From: an uncultured Phascolarctobacterium sp.
Lineage (GTDB): Bacteria; Bacillota; Negativicutes; Acidaminococcales; Acidaminococcaceae
Direction: 5' to 3'
Assembly (NCBI GenBank): GCA_905207485.1
Contig: CAJLLL010000058.1
Location: forward strand, 1 to 10,083
Length of the DNA stretch: 10,083 nucleotides
The notes beneath the pieces are model-generated. The model was not told the DNA's origin. It was given only the letters and a program-made list of their open reading frames with translations, and did no database searches. Below are positions 1-6,426 of the stretch, in pieces. A program made the translations under genes and the position numbers. Position 1 is the first letter of the stretch, and every line of letters begins with the position of its first letter.

Positions 1-1
1 C

Positions 2-157
2 TTCCGCAAGGACGTGACGGCCAAGTGCTACGGCGGCGACATCACCCGTAAGCGCAAGCTGCTCGAAAAGCAGAAGGAAGGGAAAAAGCGCATGAAGCGC
101 ATGGGCAATGTGGAACTGCCGCAGGAAGCGTTTATGGCAATTTTGAAAATGGATTAA
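2..157 (+). CDS. lepA: Elongation factor 4 (LepA), C-terminal end only
   Basis: The reading frame starting at base 2 is open from the window edge and encodes the last 51 residues of a protein ending ...QEAFMAILKMD. The segment with AKCYGGDITRKRKLLEKQKEGKKRMK followed by a G-N-V-E-(L/I)-P-Q-E-A-F-M-A motif is the hallmark C-terminal tail of LepA/EF4, the ribosome-associated GTPase that back-translocates stalled or mis-translocated ribosomes. In LepA this tail is the basic C-terminal domain that contacts tRNA and the peptidyl transferase centre; the GTPase domains lie outside the window. The gene is intact as far as visible and ends at TAA (155-157), 20 nt before a strong terminator. GC content here is higher than in the rest of the window, as expected for a highly expressed conserved gene. 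The identification is secure even from this fragment. Confidence 0.95.
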   Translation, partial: FRKDVTAKCYGGDITRKRKLLEKQKEGKKRMKRMGNVELPQEAFMAILKMD

Positions 158-177
158 AAATTGATAGTAAAATTAAT

Positions 178-207
178 AAAGCCGCCGGTAATTTGCCGGC
201 GGCTTTT
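178..207 (+). terminator. Rho-independent terminator of lepA
   Basis: A perfect 8-bp GC-rich stem GCCGCCGG (181-188) / CCGGCGGC (196-203) has a 7-nt loop. It is extended by three A-T pairs (178-180 with 204-206) that merge into the TTTT run at 204-207. It begins 20 nt after the lepA stop codon. The T run is short but the stem is very stable. Confidence 0.88.
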
Positions 208-222
208 CTGCGTAAGCAAAAT

Positions 223-270
223 AAAAACTGCACTGCTGTTCAATAATTAGCGGCAATGCAGTTTTATTTT
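223..270. terminator. Bidirectional terminator between lepA and the minus-strand RHH gene
   Basis: The outer stem is AAAACTGCA (224-232) / TGCAGTTTT (257-265). An inner stem TGCTG (234-238) / CGGCA (251-255) with one G-T pair is separated from it by single-base bulges. A-rich sequence on the left and TTTTATTTTT on the right give a U tract on either strand. It lies immediately past the stop codon of the minus-strand gene (270-437), so its main job is probably to end that transcript; on the plus strand it backs up the lepA terminator. Confidence 0.75.
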
Positions 271-437
271 TAATTGTCAATTTTAATTTTACCTTTTTGG
301 TTTTCGTAATCTTCTACAACCCATTTTAAAATCTGTTCAATTTCTTTGTTAACGCTGCGGCCGTTATTTTCGGCAATAATCTTCATTTTTTTCATAATAA
401 TGGGGTGAATGCGCAGGCTGAAACGTGCAGGTTCCAT
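270..437 (-). CDS. Small ribbon-helix-helix (Arc/CopG-type) DNA-binding protein
   Basis: This 55-aa ORF (MEPARFSLRIHPIIMKKMKI...) fits the ribbon-helix-helix fold. A short N-terminal strand P-A-R-F-S-L-R-I (residues 3-10) would insert into the DNA major groove. A first helix with I-M-K-K-M-K-I-I-A-E-N-N follows, then the typical turn G-R-S-V-N-K-E-I (26-33), and a second helix E-Q-I-L-K-W-V-V-E-D-Y. Arc-family members usually have R-S-x-N-x-E-I at this turn, matching closely. Such proteins dimerise and repress, often autoregulating. A clear Shine-Dalgarno AAGGAG lies 9 nt upstream of the ATG. No toxin-like partner is visible beside it, so an antitoxin role is not supported; it looks like a stand-alone Arc-type regulator. 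A well-formed promoter and repeated operator-like sites lie upstream. Confidence 0.85.
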   Translation of the reverse strand: MEPARFSLRIHPIIMKKMKIIAENNGRSVNKEIEQILKWVVEDYENQKGKIKIDN

Positions 438-454
438 TAAAACAGCTCCTTCAA

Positions 455-499
455 TTATGATGTCATTGATATATCAAAATAAATTTTTATGATGCCATT
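455..499. repeat. Direct repeat TTATGATGYCATT, putative operator of the RHH gene
   Basis: TTATGATGTCATT (455-467) and TTATGATGCCATT (487-499) are 13-bp direct repeats with one mismatch and a 32-bp period, about three helical turns, so both would face the same side of the DNA. The right copy overlaps the -10 box of the minus-strand promoter and the left copy lies in the 5' untranslated region. A perfect 12-bp palindrome TTGATATATCAA (466-477) adjoins the left copy. Arc/CopG repressors bind repeated short sites like this. Binding by the 270-437 product is inferred. Confidence 0.55.
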
Positions 500-525
500 A
501 TATAAAATTTTACAAATTTTGGCAA
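497..525 (-). promoter_or_regulatory. Sigma-70 promoter of the RHH gene
   Basis: Read on the minus strand, TTGCCA (525-520) is followed by exactly 17 bp and then a perfect TATAAT (502-497). Transcription would start near base 490, giving a leader of roughly 50 nt before the ATG at 437. The match in both hexamers and spacing makes this the best promoter in the window. Confidence 0.8.
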
Positions 526-541
526 GCGGCACTAAAGATTT

Positions 542-571
542 TTATTATAGCTTGTGCAAATGTGTTAAAAT
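542..571 (+). promoter_or_regulatory. Probable promoter of the M16 peptidase gene
   Basis: An extended -10 element TG-t-TAAAAT (563-571) has a weak -35 candidate TTATTA (542-547) 18 bp upstream. The start would be near base 578, leaving a leader of just over 20 nt that contains the strong ribosome binding site GGAGG (590-594), 6 nt before the ATG. The extended -10 compensates for the poor -35. Confidence 0.5.
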
Positions 572-600
572 AAAATTAGTGTTATTTTTGGAGGTATAAT

Positions 601-3525
601 ATGAAACTTGCAGTTAATAAAATTTACAGCGGCTTTGTTGTAAAGCATGCTGAATATGTTGATGAAATTAAAAGCGATGCTTATTTAATGGAGCACGAAA
701 AAAGCGGCGCGCGCCTGTTATATTTGGCAAATACTGATGATAACAAAGTGTTTTCCATCAGCTTCCGCACGCCGCCGTATGATGATACCGGTGTGCCGCA
801 TATTTTGGAGCATTCCTCGCTGTGCGGTTCGCGTAAATATCATTTGAAAGAGCCGTTTGTGGAACTTGTAAAAGGTTCTATGAATACTTTTTTAAATGCA
901 ATGACTTATCCGGACAAAACAATGTATCCGGTTGCCAGCCGCAATGATAAAGATTTTAAAAATTTAATGGATGTATATCTTGACGCTGTATTTTACCCGC
1001 TGATTTATGAAAACCCTTATACGCTGATGCAGGAAGGCTGGCACTATGAAATTGATTCTAAAGAGGGCGAACTTGCGTATAACGGCGTTGTTTACAGCGA
1101 GATGAAAGGCGTATATTCTTCGGCAGATGCTATTGCCGAAAATAAGGTTATGCGCGCATTATTCCCAGACAGCCCTTACCGTTTTGAATCCGGCGGTTAC
1201 CCGGAAGCTATTCCGCAGCTTACGCAGGAAGCATTTGAAAACTTTCACCGGACTTATTACAGCCCGGAAAATTCCTTTATCTATTTGTATGGCGATATGG
1301 ATATTGAAGAAACGCTTGCATATCTGGATGGTGAATATTTATCGGCATTTACCAAAAGCGGCAGCGTAAATTCAGAAATTCCTTTGCAGCAGCCGTTTGG
1401 CAAAACCAAAGAGGTGCAGGCTCATTATCCTGTTGGAGCAGATGAAGATTTAGCGGCTAAAACTTATCACGAACTTGATATTGTTTGCGGAGATGCGCGT
1501 GATGCCAAAACCAGCCTTGCGCTCCGTCTTTTGGAGACAGTGCTTTTGGAGGGCAACAGTGCGCCGCTGCGTTTGGCGCTTTTGGAAAGCGGAATTTTCG
1601 CCGATGCTTACGGCCAGTATACCGGCAGTCTGCGCCAGCCTGTGTTTACTATTAAGGTATCGGGCAGCGAGGCTGATAAACGCGATGAATTTATAAGCGT
1701 TGTATACCGTACTTTGCAAAAACTGACCATTGAAGGCATTGATAAAGAACTTTTGGAAGCATGCCTTAATATGCTGGAGTTTAAACTGCGTGAGGCCGAT
1801 TTTGGCGCTTATCCCAAAGGCCTTATTTACGGCATTGGCGTAATGGATACATGGTTGTATGATGGCGACCCGCTGGCAGGCCTGCGCTACAATAAAATGC
1901 TTGAAGAACTGCGCGAGGGCATAAAAACCAATTATTACGAGCAGTTGATTGAAAATTATTTGCTTGATAATACGCATAAGGTTTTGCTGACGCTGACTCC
2001 TGAAAAGGGGATGGAAGAAGCTGAACAGGCTGAACTTGCTGCCCAAATGCAGCAAATTAAAGACGGCATGAGCGAAGAAGAACTGGAGAACTATATCAAT
2101 CACTGCCGCATTTTGCATGAGCGCCAGGCAACACCCGACAGCGCCGAGGCTTTGGCAAGCATTCCGCTGTTAGAACGCAGCGACATTCGCCGCGAATCGG
2201 AAAAACTGGATGGAGAACTGACAAAAGAAGGCAATAACGAATTTTTGTATGTGCCTGCCTTTACCAATAAAATTGCTTATTTAAACTGGTATTTTGATAT
2301 GAGCGGCATTGACGGGGCACTGTTGCCGTATTGTTATTTGCTGAGTGATATGCTTGGTAAAGTCGATGCAGGCAAATATACATATCAGCAGCTTTCTACG
2401 CTGGGCACTAAATACACCGGCGGCGTGGCATTTCAGGTACATGCTTATTCGGCAGCGGAAAGCGTAAATGATTATAACGTTAAATTTACGGTTACCGCTA
2501 AAGCGCTGGTGCATAATTTACCGCATTTGTTTGATATTCTGCATGCCATTGCGCTTGAAAGCCGTTTGGACAGCACTAAACGCCTGCGTGAAGTATTGGC
2601 AGAAGTTAAAAGCGATTGGAGCAGCAACTTTTTCAGCCGCGGGCAGACTGTTGCCTGCGCACGTTTAAATTCGTATTATTCTCCGGCTGCAAGGGTCAAC
2701 GAACAGGATTATTATTCTTATTATGAATTTTTGAAGGATTTAACCGAACATTTTGATGAACGTGCCGAAGAAATTTTGGCAAAACTGCGCAGCCTGCTTG
2801 GCGTATTTTTTGAAAACAGCAAATACCTTTTGGCATACAGCTGCGAAGAAGAAGACCGTATGCAGGTACTGGCACTGGCCAAAGATTTTGCCGCTGCACT
2901 GCCGCAGTCTGACGTGGCAGGGGCTGAGGTAAAACCGCTTGCCGTACCTGGGCTTGATGAAGGAATTATGACGCCCGGCAAGGTGCAGTATGTTGCAGCC
3001 GGCGGTGATTTCCGCAAATATGGGCACAAATTTACCGGTGCCATGAAAGTTTTGGAAACCGTGCTGCGCTATGAATATTTGTGGACTAAAATCCGTATTC
3101 AAGGCGGCGCATATGGGGCATCGGCTGTATTTGACCGCAACGGCAGCATGTATTTTGCTTCTTACCGCGACCCGAAACTGGCTGAATCACTGGAAGCTTA
3201 CCGCGGACTGCCGGATTGGCTGGAAAGCCTTGATTTGCCAGAACGTGAATTGACAAAATATATTATTGGCACAATCAGTGCTGCCGATGTACCGCTTACA
3301 AATTCCATGCGCCTGTCGCAAACGGCGCTTGCCTATATTAAAGGCATTCCGCAGGAAATGCGCCAGAAGACCCGTGATGAAATTTTAAACCTTGTTAATG
3401 ATGATTTGCGCAAATTGGGACAGGTTGTGCGCGATACGCTCAGCGATAATTATTTGTGCGTTGTCGGCGGCAGCGGCGCTATTGAAGCAAACAAAGAACT
3501 TTTTAAAGCGGTTAAGCATATTTAA
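601..3525 (+). CDS. M16C zinc metallopeptidase, presequence protease (PreP/Cym1) type
   Basis: At 974 aa this has the length and organisation of the single-chain M16C peptidases (COG1026), in which two homologous halves joined by a hinge enclose a chamber that degrades short unstructured peptides. The inverted zinc motif H67-I-L-E70-H71 is intact inside G-V-P-H-I-L-E-H-S-S-L-C-G-S-x-K-Y. The third zinc ligand is E167 in N-G-V-V-Y-S-E-M-K-G. E70 would be the catalytic base. Near the C-terminus, R-I-Q-G-G-A-Y-G-A matches the conserved R/Y substrate-binding segment of the second half. A predicted hinge region with long acidic helices falls around 480-540. There is no signal peptide, so it is cytoplasmic and likely recycles peptides. 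The start is fixed by GGAGG at 590-594. Arginine codons are mostly CGC/CGT. The DUF1848 gene follows after 8 nt, suggesting cotranscription. Confidence 0.95.
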   Translation: MKLAVNKIYSGFVVKHAEYVDEIKSDAYLMEHEKSGARLLYLANTDDNKVFSISFRTPPYDDTGVPHILEHSSLCGSRKYHLKEPFVELVKGSMNTFLNAMTYPDKTMYPVASRNDKDFKNLMDVYLDAVFYPLIYENPYTLMQEGWHYEIDSKEGELAYNGVVYSEMKGVYSSADAIAENKVMRALFPDSPYRFESGGYPEAIPQLTQEAFENFHRTYYSPENSFIYLYGDMDIEETLAYLDGEYLSAFTKSGSVNSEIPLQQPFGKTKEVQAHYPVGADEDLAAKTYHELDIVCGDARDAKTSLALRLLETVLLEGNSAPLRLALLESGIFADAYGQYTGSLRQPVFTIKVSGSEADKRDEFISVVYRTLQKLTIEGIDKELLEACLNMLEFKLREADFGAYPKGLIYGIGVMDTWLYDGDPLAGLRYNKMLEELREGIKTNYYEQLIENYLLDNTHKVLLTLTPEKGMEEAEQAELAAQMQQIKDGMSEEELENYINHCRILHERQATPDSAEALASIPLLERSDIRRESEKLDGELTKEGNNEFLYVPAFTNKIAYLNWYFDMSGIDGALLPYCYLLSDMLGKVDAGKYTYQQLSTLGTKYTGGVAFQVHAYSAAESVNDYNVKFTVTAKALVHNLPHLFDILHAIALESRLDSTKRLREVLAEVKSDWSSNFFSRGQTVACARLNSYYSPAARVNEQDYYSYYEFLKDLTEHFDERAEEILAKLRSLLGVFFENSKYLLAYSCEEEDRMQVLALAKDFAAALPQSDVAGAEVKPLAVPGLDEGIMTPGKVQYVAAGGDFRKYGHKFTGAMKVLETVLRYEYLWTKIRIQGGAYGASAVFDRNGSMYFASYRDPKLAESLEAYRGLPDWLESLDLPERELTKYIIGTISAADVPLTNSMRLSQTALAYIKGIPQEMRQKTRDEILNLVNDDLRKLGQVVRDTLSDNYLCVVGGSGAIEANKELFKAVKHI

Positions 3526-3533
3526 AGAAAGTT

Positions 3534-4472
3534 ATGATTATCAGCGTAAGCCGCAGAACAGACATACCGGCATTTTATGCAGACTGGTTCTACAACCGTC
3601 TGCGCGCCGGTTTTGTTATGGTGCGCAACCCGATGAATTTACATAGCGTAAGCAAAGTAATACTGACGCCTGATGCGGCAGATGCCTTTGTGTTTTGGAC
3701 CAAGAATCCGCTGCCGATGGCAAGAAGGCTTTCGGAACTTGCGGCATATCCATATTATTTTCAGTTTACGCTGACAGGGTATGGCAGAGAGGTTGAACCG
3801 AATGTGCCGGATAAAAAGCTGGTGCTTGTACCTGCTTTCAGGGATTTGGCGGCAAAGATTGGCAAAAAACGCGTAATTTGGCGTTATGACCCGATATTTT
3901 TCAGCAATAAATATACGCCGGAATATCATTTGCAGTGCTTTGCGGCACTGGCAGCAGAACTGAAAGACAGCACGGAGCGCTGTGTGATAAGTTTTATAGA
4001 TAGTTACCGTAACACAAAGCGCAATGAAAAGCAGCTTGCCGCTGTAAATTTAAACGCTGATGAACTATATGCTTTTGTAAAACGCCTTGCTGAAATTGCT
4101 GCAAAATACAGGCTGAAACTGCAAACCTGCGCAGAAGCAATGGATTTTAAAGAGTTTGGCATTACTCCTTCCGCCTGCATAGATAAAGCTTTGATTGAAG
4201 ATATCGGCGTATTTAAGTTTAACGTAAAAAAAGATGCCAATCAGCGAGCGGAATGCGGCTGCGCTGCAAGCGTTGATATCGGCGCATACAACACCTGCCC
4301 CGGCGGGTGTTTATATTGCTATGCCAACTACAATGCACCGGTTGTGCAAACCAACATAGCCGCGCACAATAAAACAAGTCCGCTGCTGTTTGGCGAATTA
4401 TCGCCGCAGGACGTGGTAACAGAACGTAAAATGAAAAGCTGTAAAGTATTGCAAACAGATTTGTTTGAATAA
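3534..4472 (+). CDS. DUF1848 family protein with a C-terminal CX3CX2C (radical-SAM-like) cluster motif
   Basis: The 312-aa product starts with M-I-I-S-V-S-R-R-T-D-I-P-A-F-Y, the signature opening of DUF1848 proteins. It continues with F-V-F-W-T-K-N-P (52-59), F-Q-F-T-L-T-G-Y-G-R-E-V-E-P-N-V-P (76-92) and R-Y-D-P (117-120), all conserved stretches of that family. The C-terminal part has C241-x-C243 and then C255-P-G-G-C259-L-Y-C262-Y-A. The CX3CX2C with an aromatic before the last Cys, followed by Y-A, is the pattern that binds a 4Fe-4S cluster and SAM in radical SAM enzymes of the spore photoproduct lyase type. There it normally sits near the N-terminus. The reaction is unknown. The gene starts 8 nt after the M16 stop with only a weak A/G-rich site (AAAGAAAG), so it probably depends on readthrough from upstream. 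A terminator follows. Confidence 0.88.
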   Translation: MIISVSRRTDIPAFYADWFYNRLRAGFVMVRNPMNLHSVSKVILTPDAADAFVFWTKNPLPMARRLSELAAYPYYFQFTLTGYGREVEPNVPDKKLVLVPAFRDLAAKIGKKRVIWRYDPIFFSNKYTPEYHLQCFAALAAELKDSTERCVISFIDSYRNTKRNEKQLAAVNLNADELYAFVKRLAEIAAKYRLKLQTCAEAMDFKEFGITPSACIDKALIEDIGVFKFNVKKDANQRAECGCAASVDIGAYNTCPGGCLYCYANYNAPVVQTNIAAHNKTSPLLFGELSPQDVVTERKMKSCKVLQTDLFE

Positions 4473-4477
4473 AAAAT

Positions 4478-4509
4478 AAAAGCCTGCATGGTTAACATGC
4501 AGGTTTTTT
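4478..4509. terminator. Bidirectional terminator between the DUF1848 gene and the minus-strand HTH gene
   Basis: The stem CCTGCATG (4483-4490) / CATGCAGG (4496-4503) has a 5-nt loop GTTAA. It is extended by G-T and A-T pairs into TTTTTT (4504-4509) on the plus strand and into an A-rich flank (4471-4480) that gives a U tract on the minus strand. It lies within 10 nt of both converging stop codons. Confidence 0.88.
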
Positions 4510-4510
4510 G

Positions 4511-4933
4511 CTATTGCAAAATTTTTAAGTTATTCTCTAAAAGCAGGTAGTTAATATCTGTTAAATTTTTTCTGTTTTTAATTCCGAAAAAAATTAAACC
4601 ATCGCGGGGGTCACGGGCATATAACGGACGTTCTTTGGCATATTTCAGCAGATTCTGCGTTTCTTCAATATCTGCATGCACTGCAATTGCCAAAATTATC
4701 AACCTGTCACGGTTTGGATTTTTTGTGCCATCTAAAATATGATATCCATATGAGCGTTCTAAATTTAAAGCAGCAACCACTTCTGCTTTCTTCATATTTT
4801 TAATTTTCATTAAATGTTCTAAATAAGCTGTTACGGAAGGAAACCCCAGTTCGGTTTTATTTTTATCGTAAAATTCGTTAAATGATTTTGCCTTAGTAAG
4901 TTCTGATTGTAAATCTTCAGTAGTTTTATCCAT
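4511..4933 (-). CDS. Helix-turn-helix protein, likely regulator or partner of the adjacent kinase
   Basis: This 140-aa protein has a Cro/C1-like helix-turn-helix around residues 36-90. The stretch L-M-K-I-K-N-M-K-K-A-E-V-V-A-A-L-N-L-E-R-S-Y-G-Y-H-I-L-D-G-T-K-N-P-N-R-D-R-L-I-I-L-A-I-A shows the hydrophobic spacing of helices 2 to 4 and a G-x-x-x-P-x-R-x-x-x-I-x-L turn. A charged N-terminal segment precedes it (T-E-D-L-Q-S-E-L-T-K-A). A distinct C-terminal part (98-140) contains Y-A-K-E-R-P-L-Y-A-R-D-P-R-D-G-L-I-F-F-G-I, a conserved-looking motif that is not part of the HTH. From memory, this class of HTH protein is often found beside Hanks-type kinases in Firmicutes. The RBS is GAGGTG, reading from 4943 down. 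The gene is divergent from the kinase with only 63 bp between them, so co-regulation is likely. DNA binding is inferred from the fold. Confidence 0.75.
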   Translation of the reverse strand: MDKTTEDLQSELTKAKSFNEFYDKNKTELGFPSVTAYLEHLMKIKNMKKAEVVAALNLERSYGYHILDGTKNPNRDRLIILAIAVHADIEETQNLLKYAKERPLYARDPRDGLIFFGIKNRKNLTDINYLLLENNLKILQ

Positions 4934-4955
4934 GATACACCTCGTAATTTATCTA

Positions 4956-4964
4956 TGTTATAAT
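4956..4964 (+). promoter_or_regulatory. Extended -10 promoter of the kinase gene
   Basis: TG-t-TATAAT is a perfect extended -10 element. No good -35 is visible about 17 bp upstream. Transcription would start near 4971, leaving a leader of about 26 nt with a weak GGAA ribosome binding site (4987-4990) before the ATG at 4997. The -10 abuts the -10 of the opposite promoter and forms half of a 12-bp palindrome. Confidence 0.6.
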
Positions 4965-4994
4965 ATTATACAACAAATTACTTAACGGAAGCAA
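4965..4994 (-). promoter_or_regulatory. Divergent promoter of the HTH gene
   Basis: On the minus strand a perfect TATAAT (4970-4965) lies 18 bp from TTGCTT (4994-4989). Its -10 is directly adjacent to the plus-strand -10 (4959-4964). The two polymerases could not occupy both at once, so expression of kinase and HTH protein may be mutually exclusive or jointly repressed. Confidence 0.5.
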
Positions 4995-4996
4995 AA

Positions 4997-6370
4997 ATGA
5001 GTGCTACGATAGAATTTATACAAAATAATTTTAAAAGAATAAGCGTATTAAAAGAAAGCCAAACCGGTATTACTGAACTTGTTACAGACAGCAGCAACGC
5101 TGTTTATATACGTAAAACAGTAAAGGGCAGTGGTTTGCCATATCGTGCTTTGGCAAAGATGAATTGCTTAGGTCTGCCTAAAATTTTTTATTGCGCGGAA
5201 GAAAATAATATTACTTATGTTATTGAAGAATACATAAATGGCGTAAATTTGCAGGAAGCATTAGAGCAGCAGCAAAATTTTGCTGAAAAAGATGTATTTT
5301 CTATAGCTATTCAGCTTTGCAACATTTTGCAAACAATACATAATTATGGCATTTTACACCGTGATATTAAGCCTGCCAACATAATTTGGCAAAATGGAAC
5401 AGTATGGCTTATTGATTTTGGCGCAGCAAAAACTTTGAATAGTACTAAAGCGCATGATACCAGAATTTTGGGAACTCCCGGCTTTGCCCCGCCGGAGCAG
5501 TATGGTTTCAGTACAACTGATGTGCGCAGTGATATTTATGCTCTTGGTAAAACAATGGAGGCTTTGCTCGGTGCGGAGTATAATGGCAAACTGAAGAATG
5601 TAAAAGCTAAATGCACACAGTTTGACCCGCAAAAACGTATTGCTTCGGCAACAGAACTGAAAAAGTTGTTGCTGCAAAATCAAAGCGGCAGTAAAAAATA
5701 TATATTAATAGTTGCTGCGGTTTTAGCAATTTTATCAGGCGGTTATTATTATCTAAACCTGCATCGGCAGGATAATGGGGAGCCACAACAAACTGCTGTA
5801 ACAGAAACACAAAAGAATATGCAGCGTGAAGCTACAACCAAAAACGAAGTTTTACCTGCTACCAAAGAAGAAACTGTACAGCAAACACAGGAAGCACCGC
5901 CAAAAATAACGGCAGAGTTAACTGTAAAAAATTTAGATTTTGCCATCAGCACTAACCCGCTTTATCAGACTGCAAGGGAGCAGGGCAAACAGGCAGGACT
6001 TACTTTATTGGAACTGCCAAAAGGCAAAATACCAACTTTTACCGTACAGAACGATAGTGGTCAGGAAATTAAAAATCCTAAATTAGTAATACAATTTACA
6101 AATTTAATGGTAACCGGCAATAATCTTACGGCAAATTTATGGGGCGGCAGGCAAATTAACTGGCAGCTTGACAAAAATAATCAGGGATATGGCGGTGTTG
6201 TCACTATCAGCTTAAGCGGCACTATCCCAGCCAATGATTATTTTGAGTTTCCTCTTGCGGGTGCAGTAGCCAATTATTACGTATCCGGCAGCCCGGCAGT
6301 GGCGCAAGTTACTTTAACGGCAGATAATTTATCCACAATAACACAAAACTATAATATAAAAATAAACTAA
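4997..6370 (+). CDS. Membrane-anchored Hanks-type serine/threonine protein kinase
   Basis: The kinase domain spans about residues 12-230. It shows the ATP-anchoring lysine K40 (V-Y-I-R-K), the catalytic loop H121-R-D123-I-K125-P-A-N128, D140-F-G, the activation segment G-T-P-G-F-A-P-P-E (159-167), S-D179-I-Y-A-L-G and the subdomain XI arginine R214. All catalytic residues are present, so it should be active. The small lobe is compact: only about 20 residues separate K40 from P-K-I, the glycine loop is degenerate, and no obvious helix-C glutamate is seen. A single transmembrane segment (about 235-254) is followed by a Gln/Thr/Glu-rich linker (260-300) and an outer domain (about 300-457) of alternating hydrophobic strands and many Asn/Gly, probably a beta sandwich. 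I do not recognise that domain; it is not a PASTA repeat. The likely role is sensing at the envelope and phosphorylating cytoplasmic targets. A terminator follows directly. Confidence 0.92.
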   Translation: MSATIEFIQNNFKRISVLKESQTGITELVTDSSNAVYIRKTVKGSGLPYRALAKMNCLGLPKIFYCAEENNITYVIEEYINGVNLQEALEQQQNFAEKDVFSIAIQLCNILQTIHNYGILHRDIKPANIIWQNGTVWLIDFGAAKTLNSTKAHDTRILGTPGFAPPEQYGFSTTDVRSDIYALGKTMEALLGAEYNGKLKNVKAKCTQFDPQKRIASATELKKLLLQNQSGSKKYILIVAAVLAILSGGYYYLNLHRQDNGEPQQTAVTETQKNMQREATTKNEVLPATKEETVQQTQEAPPKITAELTVKNLDFAISTNPLYQTAREQGKQAGLTLLELPKGKIPTFTVQNDSGQEIKNPKLVIQFTNLMVTGNNLTANLWGGRQINWQLDKNNQGYGGVVTISLSGTIPANDYFEFPLAGAVANYYVSGSPAVAQVTLTADNLSTITQNYNIKIN

Positions 6371-6379
6371 ATTTACTTT

Positions 6380-6409
6380 TAGCGCAGATTTTTTATCTGC
6401 GCTATTTTT
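6380..6409 (+). terminator. Rho-independent terminator of the kinase gene
   Basis: A perfect 9-bp stem AGCGCAGAT (6381-6389) / ATCTGCGCT (6395-6403), plus a closing T-A pair, encloses a TTTTT loop. It is followed by TTTTT (6405-6409). It starts about 10 nt after the kinase stop codon. Confidence 0.9.
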
Positions 6410-6426
6410 GTGTCCTTTTTGGACAC
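6410..6426. repeat. Second hairpin directly after the kinase terminator
   Basis: GTGTCC (6410-6415) and GGACAC (6421-6426) are perfect inverted repeats around a TTTTT loop, starting at the base after the terminator's T tract. There is no T run behind it, so it is not a terminator by itself. It may stabilise RNA that reads through or be a protein-binding palindrome; its role is unknown. Confidence 0.55.

Noticed and set aside
270..437. RHH protein as the antitoxin of a toxin-antitoxin pair
   Set aside because: No small toxin-like ORF adjoins it; its neighbours are lepA and the M16 peptidase.
1450..2118. A 222-codon open frame on the minus strand inside the M16 peptidase gene
   Set aside because: It lies wholly antisense to a clear M16C coding sequence, shows no known motif, and has low-complexity composition typical of a shadow frame.
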